Assembly (NCBI GenBank): GCA_963823895.1
Contig: CAWGNG010000025.1
Location: 396,030-460,029, forward strand
Reading direction: 5' to 3'
From: G963675935 sp963823895
GTDB lineage: Bacteria; Planctomycetota; Planctomycetia; Pirellulales; Thermoguttaceae
DNA length: 64,000 nt
Positions 33,603 to 43,528 of this stretch are shown here, piece after piece. The translations under genes and the position numbers were made by a program. The notes below the pieces were generated by a model, which worked only from the letters and a program-made list of their open reading frames with translations, did no database searches and had not been told where the DNA came from. Every line of letters starts with the position of its first letter. The first letter of the stretch is position 1.

Positions 33603-34137
33603 ATCCCAGTGCTGGGATAGATCGGGAGAGCACAGAAGGGCCGGACGGGTACGTGCCGACCAATGTCGGCATGTTCGGATCGACCGGCGGCAGGCGGCGG
33701 ACCCCGTTGACTCCGTCTGACGTTTCGGGTGGCAAAGCTGCGGCAGCCATGCTTGGAACCGGCACCAACGGCTTTTCCAGGTCATCTGCCGCCGACGGGC
33801 GTCGTCCGGCCGTCGTCATAGTGTCAGCCCTGTTGGCCGTGCCTGGGATCGGTCTTGGCGCAGCGGTGGCGGCCAACATCAGCGGCGGAGTCGTAGGTTC
33901 CGGCTTGGGCGGAAGCAACTTGATGGGTTGCACCGCCGAGGTCGCCGCGGAGGAGCCCGCCGGCTCGACCGCCGCCGGCGCTGGCCGGGGTGCCACTGGC
34001 GGCGCTGCCGTCGTCTTCGCTAGCGGCGCTCCCATCGGACCGGTCATCCGCCAGACAATCGGGTAGCGCCAGATGTTGAACCCGATCGAGGCTGCGACCA
34101 ACGCAAGTCCGAAGAGAGTGCCCGCTGATTTTGGCAT
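33463..34137 (-). CDS. Hypothetical membrane-anchored Pro/Ala-rich protein
   Basis: A 224-aa product. It begins MPKSAGTLFGLALVAASIGF with one membrane segment and continues as a Pro/Ala-rich, probably unstructured periplasmic tail (AAPPVAPRPAPAAVEPAGSS). GGAAGGAAAG precedes the ATG at 34137. The last 45 residues are antisense to the PH-domain gene and very Arg-rich, so the original stop may have been lost by mutation and the true protein may end near 33600. Function unknown. Confidence 0.5.
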   Translation of the reverse strand: MPKSAGTLFGLALVAASIGFNIWRYPIVWRMTGPMGAPLAKTTAAPPVAPRPAPAAVEPAGSSAATSAVQPIKLLPPKPEPTTPPLMLAATAAPRPIPGTANRADTMTTAGRRPSAADDLEKPLVPVPSMAAAALPPETSDGVNGVRRLPPVDPNMPTLVGTYPSGPSVLSRSIPALGFNERRPPAARPRRVRSAKRSARFDTRAGTPRGVRPPRGEEPRCRHV

Positions 34138-34360
34138 GTCTTTCCTTCCCGCTCCGCTCCGACGCGCACCCGCGAGAAAACCATACACCGGCTGCGTGGC
34201 AATGCAAGAAAAACAGCCGGCCGGCGCCGCGGCAAGACGCTGGCGATGGATGAGGGAAACGATTAGGCAAGGTTGCACGAAATCACACGTCGCTGTATGC
34301 TCGACATCCGGCATCCGCCTCCCAACCTTCAACCTCTCCCCGTTCCGTTCTTTTCGCGCC

Positions 34361-35733
34361 ATGAAGACGATTATCGAGCCGTTCAAGATCAAGTCGGTCG
34401 AGCCGATCCGGTTCACTACGGTCCGCGAGCGGGAGGAGGTCTTGCGACGAAGCTGCTACAATCTTTTCCTGGTGCCCGCCGACGAGGTGCTGATCGACCT
34501 GTTGACCGACAGCGGCACGGCAGCCATGAGCGCCGATCAATGGGCCGGTATCATGCGGGGGGACGAATCGTACGCCGGCGCACGGAGTTTCTATCGCTTC
34601 GACGCGAAGGTCCGCGAGTTGACCGGGTTGAAACACATCATTCCCACGCACCAGGGACGCGCGGCCGAGCGAATCCTGTTCGCCATTCTCGGCGGCCGCG
34701 GCAAAGTCGTGCCGAACAACTCGCACTTCGACACGACGCGGGCGAACGCCGAGTTCTCCGGGGCCGAGGCGGTCGATCTCCCCACGGCCGAAGGGACTGA
34801 TCCCGACTGCATCGCCCCCTTCAAGGGCAATCTCGACACGGCGGCCCTCGAACAGCTCATCGAGAAGGTTCGCCCCGAGAACATCCCGCTCTGCATGATT
34901 ACGGTAACGAACAATTCCGAGGGGGGCCAGCCGGTTTCGATGGCGAACGTTCGCGAGACGAAGCGAATTTGCCGAAACTACGGCATTCCGCTCTTTCTCG
35001 ACGCCTGCCGATTCGCCGAGAACGCTTATTTCATCAAGCTGCGTGAGCCCGGCTATGCCGACCGGCCGGTCAAGACCATCGTGCAGGAGATGTTCTCGTA
35101 CGCCGACGGCACCACGATGAGCGCGAAGAAGGACGCGATCGTCAACATCGGCGGATTTATCGCCATGAACGACAACGGGCTGGCCGCCAAGGCCAGAAAC
35201 CTGCTGATCGTGACCGAGGGCTTTCCGACCTACGGCGGCTTGGCCGGCCGCGACCTCGAAGCGATCGCCATCGGGCTGGAAGAGGTGCTCGACGAGCATT
35301 ATCTGCAATACCGTATCCGCTCGATCGCGTATCCGGGCGAGCGGCTAGTGCAGGCGGGCGTCCCCACCTTCAGCCCCCCGGCGGGCACGCCATTTATCTG
35401 AACGCCCGCAAGTTCCTGCCGCACATTCCCGTGGAGCAGTATCCGGGCCAGTCGCTGGCGGTCGAGTTGTACCGTTGGGGAGGGATTCGCTCGGTCGAGA
35501 TCGGCAGCGTGATGTTCGGCCGGTACGATGCGTCTGGCAAGCTCCTTCCCGCCCGAATGGAATTGGTGCGCTTGGCGATCCCCCGCCGCGTTTACACGCA
35601 AAGCCACATCGACCACGTGATCGAGGCGATCATCGAGGTCTTCAGCAATCGCGCCGCTCTTCCCGGCTATCGCATCATCGAAGAACCGCCGGTTCTGCGC
35701 CACTTCACGGCAAAGTTCGAACCGATTGGGTAA
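34361..35733 (+). pseudogene. Tryptophanase / tyrosine phenol-lyase family beta-eliminating lyase, frameshifted as given
   Basis: PLP-dependent lyase, about 457 aa if the frame is repaired, normal for tryptophanase. Family blocks: RRSCYNLFLVPADEVLIDLL, LTDSGTAAMSADQWAGIMRG, HIIPTHQGRAAERILFAILG, VTNNSEGGQPVSM, FLDACRFAENAYFIK and the PLP-lysine region TMSAKKDAIVNIGGF. The first frame stops at 35401. The continuation (PPGGHAIYLNARKFLPHIPV, then LAVELYRWGGIRSVEIGSVM) is in another frame from about 35374, where one base is missing (ACCTTCAG instead of ACC-NTT-CAG). Whether the substrate is Trp or Tyr cannot be told. The lesion could be an assembly error. Confidence 0.85.
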
Positions 35734-36047
35734 CCACGGCGTCTCGTCGCGCAATCTACACAGTCACATCCGTCAACGGACCGAATGCCTCATAGTTCTC
35801 ATAGGCCAAGACGCTGTCCCGGCAAGGCGGCCTTGGAAAACGGCCGTTTGCTGAGACTACCCGAAATGGTCGGAACCGATACCTTGAACTTGCACCGCAA
35901 AGCACTCCCTAACCATTGCAGGACTCAATCTTGACGTTGGTCAATACCAAGCATACGCGCCGGTCAGGTGTAGCGACTAGTTCGACAAGCCACTTCTCTG
36001 CTTTACGGTCTTGGAAGGCCCTCCCCCGACGGATGTGACAGAACGAG
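35734..36047. other. Intergenic region, nothing recognised
   Basis: These 314 bp contain no supported ORF, terminator or repeat. The convergent neighbours (lyase gene and TPR gene) both end here. Confidence 0.4.
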
Positions 36048-36725
36048 TTACTTCTTGCTCGCTGCCAAACTGCCAGGGAAGAATTCTCGGAGGTCAAATT
36101 CTGGCGGAGAGTCCTGTGGGCGCTTTCGAGGCTCAATCCCCGACACCTGGAGCGTTGCATTCACTGCTTTACGGACTTCACTCTCAACTCGAGTAGTACT
36201 TACCTCACCATTCAAATTGCGCAGATGGCACATCACATCGTCGAACGAATATGATCCTTCAATCCCAATTGACAGCAAGTCTATATATCGGCGGTAACAA
36301 GACCCTGCTTCTCGCTTCTTGTGCAAGTGTTGGAAGCAAAGCCCTAATCGATACATGCAGTCGGTCTTCAGCGTCTCCGCCCATTCTTCGGTCTCCCAAC
36401 AAGGGTCGTCAGCAGGTGACTTCTTGTTCCGAAGCAGCCAGAGGTAGGTCCGCACAGCATCCGCATACTTCCCAAGTGAGTCGAGAACGCCAGCGACATT
36501 CCACAGCGTAAGTGGACAGTCAGGGACGATCTTTTGCGACGCTAGAAACAACTGGAGAGCTTCCTTGTATTGCCGCTGCTCGTAGAAGGTAACGCCCAGT
36601 TGCGTAAGTACCCAGTGGTTATTTGGATCCTTATCGCGTTCCTGTTCGAGGACGCTGCGAGCCTCGTCCCATTTCTCCTGCTGGAAAAGCCTATCGATGT
36701 TGCCACTAAGTTTCTTTTCAGCCAT
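36048..36725 (-). CDS. Tetratricopeptide repeat protein
   Basis: A 225-aa soluble protein with two to three TPR units: FQQEKWDEARSVLEQERDKD, WVLTQLGVTFYEQRQYKEAL, LTLWNVAGVLDSLGKYADAV, and a degenerate one at YRLGLCFQHLHKKREAGSCY. The C-terminal third (YSFDDVMCHLRNLNGEVSTT) is unassigned. The ATG at 36725 is preceded by AGGGAGAG; a GTG at 36734 is less well placed. TPRs act in protein-protein contacts. The base composition is lower in GC than in the flanking genes. Confidence 0.75.
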   Translation of the reverse strand: MAEKKLSGNIDRLFQQEKWDEARSVLEQERDKDPNNHWVLTQLGVTFYEQRQYKEALQLFLASQKIVPDCPLTLWNVAGVLDSLGKYADAVRTYLWLLRNKKSPADDPCWETEEWAETLKTDCMYRLGLCFQHLHKKREAGSCYRRYIDLLSIGIEGSYSFDDVMCHLRNLNGEVSTTRVESEVRKAVNATLQVSGIEPRKRPQDSPPEFDLREFFPGSLAASKK

Positions 36726-37273
36726 AAGACTCACTCTCCCTGTTAGGGCCGCCGTCTCTTGCGATGCTGACCCTTACGTCGCTTTTCTGCCACTCTTCGA
36801 GCGTCTCTTTCCTTGCGTGCCTGCCCCTTGTCGTGCTGCTCGCGACTGGAGCGGCGGGCATTCTAATGATGTTCCTCGCTCATTGCAAATCCGTCGGTTG
36901 TGCAGTCAGTGTCTATCGACGAAGAAACAAAGATGGCGGCGGAGATCCTCAGAACGGCAAAATGTCTAATTGAAGTCTACCCTAACGGTTAGAACACGGA
37001 AAGGGCATGATTCTGCCTTCTCGCAGCCAGTGTCCCCTGGAAGGCCCGAAGTGAACTTTCCCCTCAATCTGACGGGTCTGCCTGTGTTCCAAGGTTGTTC
37101 CATTGTCGCATACCCTACCGCTAATGGAAGACAACACATATCCGCCGTGTTCTGGCTTTTGAGAACCCGTCTCACAAGTCAGCGATGCAAGGACTCAATA
37201 CAGCCATCAGTTCTCGCGATGCTAAACGCGAGCTAGCCCAACTCCCTTGGCCCAACGCCATCGGTCGTTTACA
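36726..37273. other. Intergenic region with one doubtful small membrane ORF
   Basis: About 550 bp. At 36764-36973 (plus) a 69-codon ORF encodes MLTLTSLFCHSSSVSFLACL and a hydrophobic segment PLVVLLATGAAGILMMFLAH followed by a basic tail, which would suit a one-helix membrane protein, but no Shine-Dalgarno sequence or family match is apparent. A hairpin CTCGCG/CGCGAG is near 37204. Codon quality is lower than in real genes here. Confidence 0.3.
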
Positions 37274-37909
37274 ATGCCACCTATGTTCCTCTCCATTGAC
37301 GGCGGTGACGGCTCGGGAAAATCGACGCAGGTCGACTTGCTCTGCGGATGGCTGCGGCAACGGGGGCATGACGTGCTCGCGTGCCGCGATCCGGGCAGCA
37401 CGCCGCTGGGGGAGGCGGTGCGGAGTATCCTTCTCGATCGGCACGATTTGCACATCGACCGCCGCAGCGAAATGCTCCTCTACATGGCCGCCAGGTCGCA
37501 GATGGTCGAGGAGGTGATCCGACCGGCGTTGGAACGAGGCAAGACCGTGGTGAGCGACCGCTACCTGTTGGCCAATGTGGTTTACCAAGGTCACGGCGGG
37601 GGGCTCGACGTGGCGACGCTCTGGGAGGTCGGGCGAATCGCGACCGCCGGGCTAATGCCCGATTTGACCGTTGTGCTCGACGTTCCCGCCGACGTGGCCG
37701 CGGCGCGGATGGCCCGGCCGCTCGATCGGATGGAGAAACAGGGCGACGCATTTCATGCCCGCGTGCGTCAGGGCTTTCTCGCCGAAGCCGCCAAGGCACC
37801 GGAAAAGATCGTGGTTGTCAGCGCCGCGGGATCGACTGACGAAGTGCAAGCGGAGGTGCGGAAAACAGTGCTCGCGAGGTGCGTTGCGAAGCCGCAAGCG
37901 GCTCATTGA
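37274..37909 (+). CDS. tmk: Thymidylate kinase
   Basis: A 211-aa dTMP kinase that makes dTDP for DNA synthesis. The P-loop is in MFLSIDGGDGSGKSTQVDLL (about residue 10), followed by VLACRDPGSTPLGEAVRSIL with the DR(D/E)PG-type motif, the DRYLLANVVYQGHGGG block (about 95) and TVVLDVPADVAAARM. The ATG at 37274 or 37283 (MFLS...) may be used. holB follows 51 bp downstream in the same direction, as in many bacteria. Confidence 0.95.
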   Translation: MPPMFLSIDGGDGSGKSTQVDLLCGWLRQRGHDVLACRDPGSTPLGEAVRSILLDRHDLHIDRRSEMLLYMAARSQMVEEVIRPALERGKTVVSDRYLLANVVYQGHGGGLDVATLWEVGRIATAGLMPDLTVVLDVPADVAAARMARPLDRMEKQGDAFHARVRQGFLAEAAKAPEKIVVVSAAGSTDEVQAEVRKTVLARCVAKPQAAH

Positions 37910-37960
37910 GTTTGAATCCTGATCCCAGGCCCCTAATCCCTGCCCCCTGACCCCTTTCCA

Positions 37961-39007
37961 ATGTCTTGGCACGGCATCGAAGGACACGACGACGTGGTTG
38001 AAGAGTTTCGCTGGGCGATTGCGCGCGGGCGGCTTGCCAGCAGTTTCTTGTTTGCGGGTCCGGCGGGAATAGGGAAACGGACGTTCGCCCTGAAGTTGGC
38101 CCAGGCCCTACTCTGCCAGACGCGGCCGGAGGCGGCGCTGGATCCGTGCGGCGCGTGTCCCTCGTGCGCCCAGGTGGCCGCCGGCACGCATCCTGATGTG
38201 CTAATGGTTGCCAAGCCCGAAGAAAGGGCGTTCATTCCGCAAGCATTGTTCATCGGCGACGACGAGCACCGGCGGCGCGAGGGGCTTTGCCACGACCTCG
38301 CCATGAAACCGAGCCTCGGCGGGCGAAAAATCGCCGTGATCGACAACGCCGACTATCTGAACGCCGAAGGGGCCAATGCCCTGCTGAAGACGCTAGAAGA
38401 GCCGCCGCCCCGCTCGCTGCTGATCCTGATCGGCACGACGCCGGCGAAGCAACTCCCCACGATCCGCTCGCGCTGCCAACTGATTCGCTTTCGGCCGCTG
38501 CCGATCGAGACGGTGGCCGCCCTGCTGATGTCGAAGGGGTTTGTGGCCGACGCGAGCGAGGCCCGGCGTCTCGCCCGGTATAGCGAAGGGAGCCTTCAAC
38601 GCGCGTTGGAATTGGCCGATCCCGGTCTCTGGTCGTTTCGGGACTCGCTCTACCAGAAACTCGCCGAAGCGATGCTCGACAGCGCCGGTCTCGCCCGCAT
38701 GGTGGCGGCGTTTGTCGAGGAGGCCGGCAAGGAGCCGTCGGCCCGCCGCGCGCGGTTTCGGCAGATTGTCGCTTTTGCCGCCGAGTTCTACCGGCAACTC
38801 CTGCACGCCCAGTGCGGCGTGTCGGTGTCGGAGGACGTCGAGTTGCGGAAGCGCGTTGGGGCGGCCATCGAGCGCGGCCTCGGCGAGCGGCAGCGTTCGG
38901 CCGCGCGGTTGGACCGCTGTCTCGACGCCGCGGCCCAGATCGACCGCAATGCCAACCAATCGACGTTGATCGAGTGTTGGCTCGACGATCTGGCGGCGGC
39001 TCGCTGA
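37961..39007 (+). CDS. holB: DNA polymerase III delta' subunit
   Basis: A 348-aa clamp-loader subunit. WHGIEGHDDVVEEFRWAIAR at the start, a Walker A motif FAGPAGIGKRTFALKLAQAL (about residue 30-50), a zinc-binding cluster CGACPSC plus upstream CQTRP, VIDNADYLNAEGANALLKTL and EEPPPRSLLILIGTTPAKQL with the PTIRSRCQLIRF sensor-region motif. Length is normal. It is in an apparent operon with tmk. It has little else of note. Confidence 0.9.
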   Translation: MSWHGIEGHDDVVEEFRWAIARGRLASSFLFAGPAGIGKRTFALKLAQALLCQTRPEAALDPCGACPSCAQVAAGTHPDVLMVAKPEERAFIPQALFIGDDEHRRREGLCHDLAMKPSLGGRKIAVIDNADYLNAEGANALLKTLEEPPPRSLLILIGTTPAKQLPTIRSRCQLIRFRPLPIETVAALLMSKGFVADASEARRLARYSEGSLQRALELADPGLWSFRDSLYQKLAEAMLDSAGLARMVAAFVEEAGKEPSARRARFRQIVAFAAEFYRQLLHAQCGVSVSEDVELRKRVGAAIERGLGERQRSAARLDRCLDAAAQIDRNANQSTLIECWLDDLAAAR

Positions 39008-39204
39008 CCGGTCGCATCGATGGCCCAACTGGGCAGCAAGGCCGATCAATTCTCCCTCCTGGATAGTTGGTCGGCCCCAACGGGGGCATAGGCTGCGTCG
39101 CATGAGCAAGGTAGAGTAGAGTGGTGTTTTCTGTTGCCGGGGCGGCCGCTTTGCCGCCCGTGCAGTCGGAGCGGGGAACTCCTCCGGAGGTGGGGCCGAG
39201 TACG

Positions 39205-40383
39205 ATGAACCGTGACAATCCGATCGTTCGCCGTTTCACCTGGAAACGGTTTGGCGTCGCTCTACTTCTGTTGTTCGCCGTTTCGGCTGCCAGGGCCGAC
39301 GACACCCGCTCGTTCGTCGAAGGGCGCTCTGGCGGCGGCCAGTTGAAGTACATCAACGACCTGCCGGTGCTGATCGTCGCCGGCACGCCGCAAGAGATGG
39401 GCCGCCAAACCGCGATCCTCACCGGCGACGCGATCAAGAAACTCGCCGACTATCCGCGCAAGCTGGTGCAGCGTTCCGGCGGAAAAGCGGGCAAAGAGCG
39501 GCTGGAGAAGTGCCTGGCGATGGGCAAGGCGTTGCTGCCGCAATTGTCGGCCGACCATCGCGCCGAGCTTCGGGCGGCCGTCGATCAACTGGGCAGCGAT
39601 AGGGATCTCGGCATCTTGGGCAACGTGTTGCCCGACGTTTACCGCGGCGGTTTCGCCTGCTCGTCGATCGTCGTCGAGGCCGACCACAGTGCAACCGGGG
39701 GCCCTCTGTTCGGCCGCAATCTTGATTTCTTCACCCTCGGCATGCTCACCAAGTACAGTCTGGTCACTGTCCATCGGCCTCGCGGCAAGCACGCCTTCGT
39801 GTCGATCGGCTTTCCCGGCATGTTCGGGGTGTTGTCGGGCATGAACGACGCCGGTTTGGCCCTGGCGGTGCATGAGGTGCTCTTATCGCGCGACGGCGGA
39901 CCGCTCTTCAACCCCAAGGGTGAGCCATACACGTTCTGCTTCCGCCGGGCTCTCGAAGAATGTTCGACCGTCGCCGACGCCGAGAAATTACTCCGCGCCG
40001 CGAAGCGAACGACGCTGTTGAACTTGTCGGTATGCGACCCAAAGGACGACGCCGTTTTTGAAATCACGCCGAAGAGCGTGGCGGTCCGTCATTCCAGCCA
40101 CGGCATCCTCGCCTGCACCAATCATTTCCGCACCCCGGGCTTGGCGGTGCCGATTTTGACGCTATGTGGGCGTTATCAAAAGCTGAGCCAGGCGCGCGAG
40201 TCAGGCCAACTCGGCATTTCCGACGTGGCGAAGAAACTGAACGAGGTGAACATGCGCGGCCTGACGGTTCAGACAATGATTTTCGAGCCCGCCACGCTGA
40301 AGTTGCACCTCGCGATCGGCTCCTGCCCTTCCTCGGCGCTGCCGCTAAAGGAACTGGAGTTGAAGCCGCTGTTTCGGCCGTAG
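39205..40383 (+). CDS. C45-type (acyltransferase-like) Ntn hydrolase, secreted
   Basis: A 392-aa protein. The N-terminus has a signal or anchor (RFGVALLLLFAVSAARAD). The domain resembles the peptidase C45 / acyl-CoA:6-APA acyltransferase family: VLIVAGTPQEMGRQTAILTG (about 55), and the candidate autoprocessing nucleophile in GGFACSSIVVEADHSA (Cys near residue 152), then PLFGRNLDFFTLGMLTKYSL and GFPGMFGVLSGMNDAGLALA. Family members cleave themselves before Cys and act on amide bonds; the substrate here is unknown. The ATG at 39205 is chosen; the frame is open upstream to 39121. Confidence 0.75.
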   Translation: MNRDNPIVRRFTWKRFGVALLLLFAVSAARADDTRSFVEGRSGGGQLKYINDLPVLIVAGTPQEMGRQTAILTGDAIKKLADYPRKLVQRSGGKAGKERLEKCLAMGKALLPQLSADHRAELRAAVDQLGSDRDLGILGNVLPDVYRGGFACSSIVVEADHSATGGPLFGRNLDFFTLGMLTKYSLVTVHRPRGKHAFVSIGFPGMFGVLSGMNDAGLALAVHEVLLSRDGGPLFNPKGEPYTFCFRRALEECSTVADAEKLLRAAKRTTLLNLSVCDPKDDAVFEITPKSVAVRHSSHGILACTNHFRTPGLAVPILTLCGRYQKLSQARESGQLGISDVAKKLNEVNMRGLTVQTMIFEPATLKLHLAIGSCPSSALPLKELELKPLFRP

Positions 40384-40438
40384 AGCGCGGCGGAATGGTC
40401 GCCCGTTTCCGGTGCCTGGTCCGCGCATCACGCACATC

Positions 40439-40460
40439 GGACGGATTTGGAAATCCGTCC
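40439..40460. repeat. Perfect palindrome upstream of uvrA
   Basis: GGACGGATTTGGAAATCCGT followed by CC: a perfect 22-bp palindrome about 100 bp before the uvrA start. It is a REP-like sequence or a possible operator. Confidence 0.6.
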
Positions 40461-40561
40461 TACCCCTCGTTGGCCTTTTGCTTTACTTCCGCCGTCGTCC
40501 ATGCTACCCTGGGTAGTTTGATAATGCCGTATTGTGCCCCCAGCTATCATACGTGGATAGG

Positions 40562-43528
40562 ATGGCTTCAGAAGACTTGCTTCCTGCCGACAACTGCATC
40601 CGTATCCGCGGGGCGCGGATGCACAACCTTCAGAACATCGATCTCGATCTGCCGCGCGACCGCTTCGTGGTGATCACCGGGCCGAGCGGCTCGGGCAAAA
40701 GCTCGTTGGCCTTCGACACGCTCTACGCCGAGGGGCAACGGCAGTACATCGAAAGCCTCTCGACTTACGCCCGGCAGTTCTTGCATCAACTCGAACGGCC
40801 CGACGTCGATTTGATCGAGGGGCTGCAACCGACGATCTCGATCGACCAGCGGGCGGGCAGCCACAATCCGCGCAGCACCGTGGCCACAGTCACGGAGATC
40901 TACGACTATCTGCGGCTGCTGTTCGCGCGTCTCGGCGAGCCACGCTGCTACCAGTGCGGCGAAGCGATCCGCCAACAGACGCCTGAACAGATCCTCGACG
41001 CCCTGATGGAGCTCAGCGCCGGCACGCGGGTGATGATCCTCGCCCCGTTGGTTCGCGGCCGAAAGGGAGAACACCGAGACGCGATCGAGGCGATCCGAAA
41101 AGCCGGTTTCCTTCGCGCCCGCGTCGACGGCCAGGTGATCGACGTCGGCGATCCGCCCGAATTGACGGCCCAGAAGAAACACGACATCGAAGCGGTGATC
41201 GATCGCGTCGTGGTTCGCGAGGGGGTGCGCGACCGGCTTGCCGAATCGATCAATCTGGCGGTTCGGCACGGCGACGGCCTGGTGCTGGCCGCTCATGAGG
41301 AGAAGACCAACGACGGACCGATGTGGCGCGACCGGCTGTTCAGCACGCAATACGCCTGCCCCAACTGCAAGATCAGCTATGAGGAGTTGGAGCCGCGGAC
41401 TTTCAGTTTCAACAGTCCCTACGGGGCGTGCCCGGCATGCGAAGGGCTGGGATCGCGGATGGCGTTTGATCCCGAGTTGGTTTTGCCCGACGCCACGCTT
41501 TCGCTGGCGGCTGGGGCGGTCGTGCCGTGGAAAGGCGAGACGCCGGCCGCTCTGCAAAAACGGCAGAACCAGCTTCGCCCCTTCCTGGCCAAAGCGGGTA
41601 TCCGCTGGAACTCGCCGCTGGAGGCACTTTCGCCGAAGCTCCGCGAGCAACTTCTGCACGGCACGGACAAACGGTTTCCCGGCGTGCTGGGGATGCTGGA
41701 AAAGGAATATGCGACCACCGCCAGCGAGCCGAAGCGGCAGAAGCTCGAGGCATTTCGAAGCGAGTTGGTCTGCAAGGAGTGCAGCGGCTCGCGCCTGCGG
41801 CCGGAGGCCCGATCGGTGCGCATCGCCGGCCGGGCGATTCACGAAGTCACCGCGTTGACGGTCACCGCCGCCAGGCCGTTCTTCCAAGGGCTCGGCGAAG
41901 GGCTCGGCACTTCAGTGCCCAGTTCGGCAGGCGAAGACGGGCAGACGGGGAGAGGGGGAGACAAGGAGACGGGGAGACAAGGAGACGGGGAGAAGAACGG
42001 GAGTTTCTCTTCTCCCCGTCTCCCCCTCTCCCCGTCTCCCCCTCTCTCCTTCCCCGCTCACCAACAGCCGATCGCGCAGCCGATCCTGGCGGAGATCGAC
42101 TCGCGGCTCGATTTCCTGGATCGCGTCGGGCTCGGTTATCTGACGCTCGATCGGCCGGCCGGTACGCTCAGCGGCGGCGAGTTGCAGCGGGTGCGGCTGG
42201 CCGCCGGGCTCGGCTCGGGACTGGTCGGCGTGTGCTACGTGCTCGACGAACCTTCGATCGGCCTGCACCCGCGCGACAACCAGCGGCTGATCGACACGCT
42301 CGGCGAGTTGCAGTCGCGCGGCAACACCGTAGTCGTGGTGGAACATGACGAGACGATCATGCGGCGGGCCGATTGCATCGTCGATCTTGGCCCCGGGGCC
42401 GGCCGTCACGGCGGCAACGTCGTCGCCCAAGGCACGCCCGAGGAGGTTGCCGCCAACTCAGAATCGCTCACCGGCCGCTATCTGGCGGGCGTCGAGCGGA
42501 TCGCCGTTCCGCAACGCCGCCGCCGCGTGGCCAAGACTCGCGCCATCACGATCGAAGGCGTGACGACGAACAATCTCAAGGGCATTACCGTTCAATTCCC
42601 CTTGTCGGCGATGGTGTGCGTCACCGGCGTGAGCGGATCGGGCAAGAGTTCGCTGTTGGACGAGACGCTCGCCCGGGCGTTGGTCCGCCGCTTGGGCGGC
42701 ATCGCTGCGAAGCCCGGCCCGTATACTAGCCTCCGCGGGGCCAGCCAAATCGACAAGGTCGTGCAGATCGACCAGTCGCCCATCGGGCGCACGCCGCGCA
42801 GCAATCCGGCCACGTTCACCGGGGCGTTCGACGAGATTCGCAAAGTGTTCGCCAACACCCGCGACGCCAAACAACGCGGTTACAAGGCCGGCCGCTTCAG
42901 TTTCAATGTCAAGGGCGGCCGCTGCGAAGAGTGCCAGGGGCAGGGGCAGCGGCGGATCGAAATGAACTTCCTACCCGATCTGTACGTCGCTTGCCCGGTG
43001 TGCGAAGGAAAGCGGTTCAACCGCCAGACGCTGGAAATCCGCTACCGCAACCATTCGATCGCCGACGTGCTCGACATGCAGGTCGAGGAGGCGGCCGATT
43101 TCTTCCAGAATTTCCCGCAGATTGCCCGGCTGGTCGGCAGCTTGCAGGAAGTCGGCCTGGGTTACATGACGCTCGGGCAATCGTCGACAACGCTCTCCGG
43201 CGGCGAGGCCCAGCGAATCAAACTCGCCGCCGAACTAAGCCGCGTCGATACCGGCAAGACCGTCTACATCCTCGACGAGCCCACGACCGGCCTGCACTTC
43301 GACGACGTGCGTAAGCTGCTGGCGGTGCTCGGCCGCCTGGTCGATCTCGGCAACACGGTGCTGGTGATCGAGCATAATCTCGACGTGTTGAAGACCGCCG
43401 ATTGGATCATCGATCTCGGCCCCGAAGGCGGCGAAGGCGGCGGGCAAGTCGTCGCCGTCGGCACGCCGGAGGAAATTGCGGCAATCGAGACGAACGATAC
43501 AGGGCGATATCTTACGGCCGTGATATAG
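40562..43528 (+). CDS. uvrA: Excinuclease ABC subunit A, with an inserted repeat-encoded segment
   Basis: A 988-aa damage-recognition ATPase of nucleotide excision repair. Two ABC modules are present: Walker A VVITGPSGSGKSSLAFDTLY (about 38) and VTGVSGSGKSSLLDETLA (about 695), signatures LSGGELQRVRLAAGL and LSGGEAQRIKLAAEL, Walker B YVLDEPSIGLHP and YILDEPTTGLHF. Zinc-binding cysteines are in CPNCKISYEELEPRTF ... CPACEGLG and CEECQGQGQRRIE ... CPVCEGKRF. Residues about 455-500 (GEDGQTGRGGDKETGRQGDG ... SPRLPLSPSPPLSFP) do not occur in normal UvrA; they are translated from a palindromic intergenic-type repeat inserted in frame. The gene otherwise looks intact. A palindrome at 40439 lies upstream. 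Confidence 0.95.
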   Translation: MASEDLLPADNCIRIRGARMHNLQNIDLDLPRDRFVVITGPSGSGKSSLAFDTLYAEGQRQYIESLSTYARQFLHQLERPDVDLIEGLQPTISIDQRAGSHNPRSTVATVTEIYDYLRLLFARLGEPRCYQCGEAIRQQTPEQILDALMELSAGTRVMILAPLVRGRKGEHRDAIEAIRKAGFLRARVDGQVIDVGDPPELTAQKKHDIEAVIDRVVVREGVRDRLAESINLAVRHGDGLVLAAHEEKTNDGPMWRDRLFSTQYACPNCKISYEELEPRTFSFNSPYGACPACEGLGSRMAFDPELVLPDATLSLAAGAVVPWKGETPAALQKRQNQLRPFLAKAGIRWNSPLEALSPKLREQLLHGTDKRFPGVLGMLEKEYATTASEPKRQKLEAFRSELVCKECSGSRLRPEARSVRIAGRAIHEVTALTVTAARPFFQGLGEGLGTSVPSSAGEDGQTGRGGDKETGRQGDGEKNGSFSSPRLPLSPSPPLSFPAHQQPIAQPILAEIDSRLDFLDRVGLGYLTLDRPAGTLSGGELQRVRLAAGLGSGLVGVCYVLDEPSIGLHPRDNQRLIDTLGELQSRGNTVVVVEHDETIMRRADCIVDLGPGAGRHGGNVVAQGTPEEVAANSESLTGRYLAGVERIAVPQRRRRVAKTRAITIEGVTTNNLKGITVQFPLSAMVCVTGVSGSGKSSLLDETLARALVRRLGGIAAKPGPYTSLRGASQIDKVVQIDQSPIGRTPRSNPATFTGAFDEIRKVFANTRDAKQRGYKAGRFSFNVKGGRCEECQGQGQRRIEMNFLPDLYVACPVCEGKRFNRQTLEIRYRNHSIADVLDMQVEEAADFFQNFPQIARLVGSLQEVGLGYMTLGQSSTTLSGGEAQRIKLAAELSRVDTGKTVYILDEPTTGLHFDDVRKLLAVLGRLVDLGNTVLVIEHNLDVLKTADWIIDLGPEGGEGGGQVVAVGTPEEIAAIETNDTGRYLTAVI
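41944..42055. repeat. GGAGACAAGG-type palindromic repeat inside uvrA
   Basis: The left arm (41944-41996) is made of GGGGAGACAAGGAGAC units and the right arm (42005-42055) of CTTCTCCCCGTCTCCCCCTC-type units, largely complementary. The same repeat family lies between nrdR and the polyprenyl synthase gene (23180-23328), where it is non-coding. Here it keeps the uvrA frame open. Confidence 0.9.
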
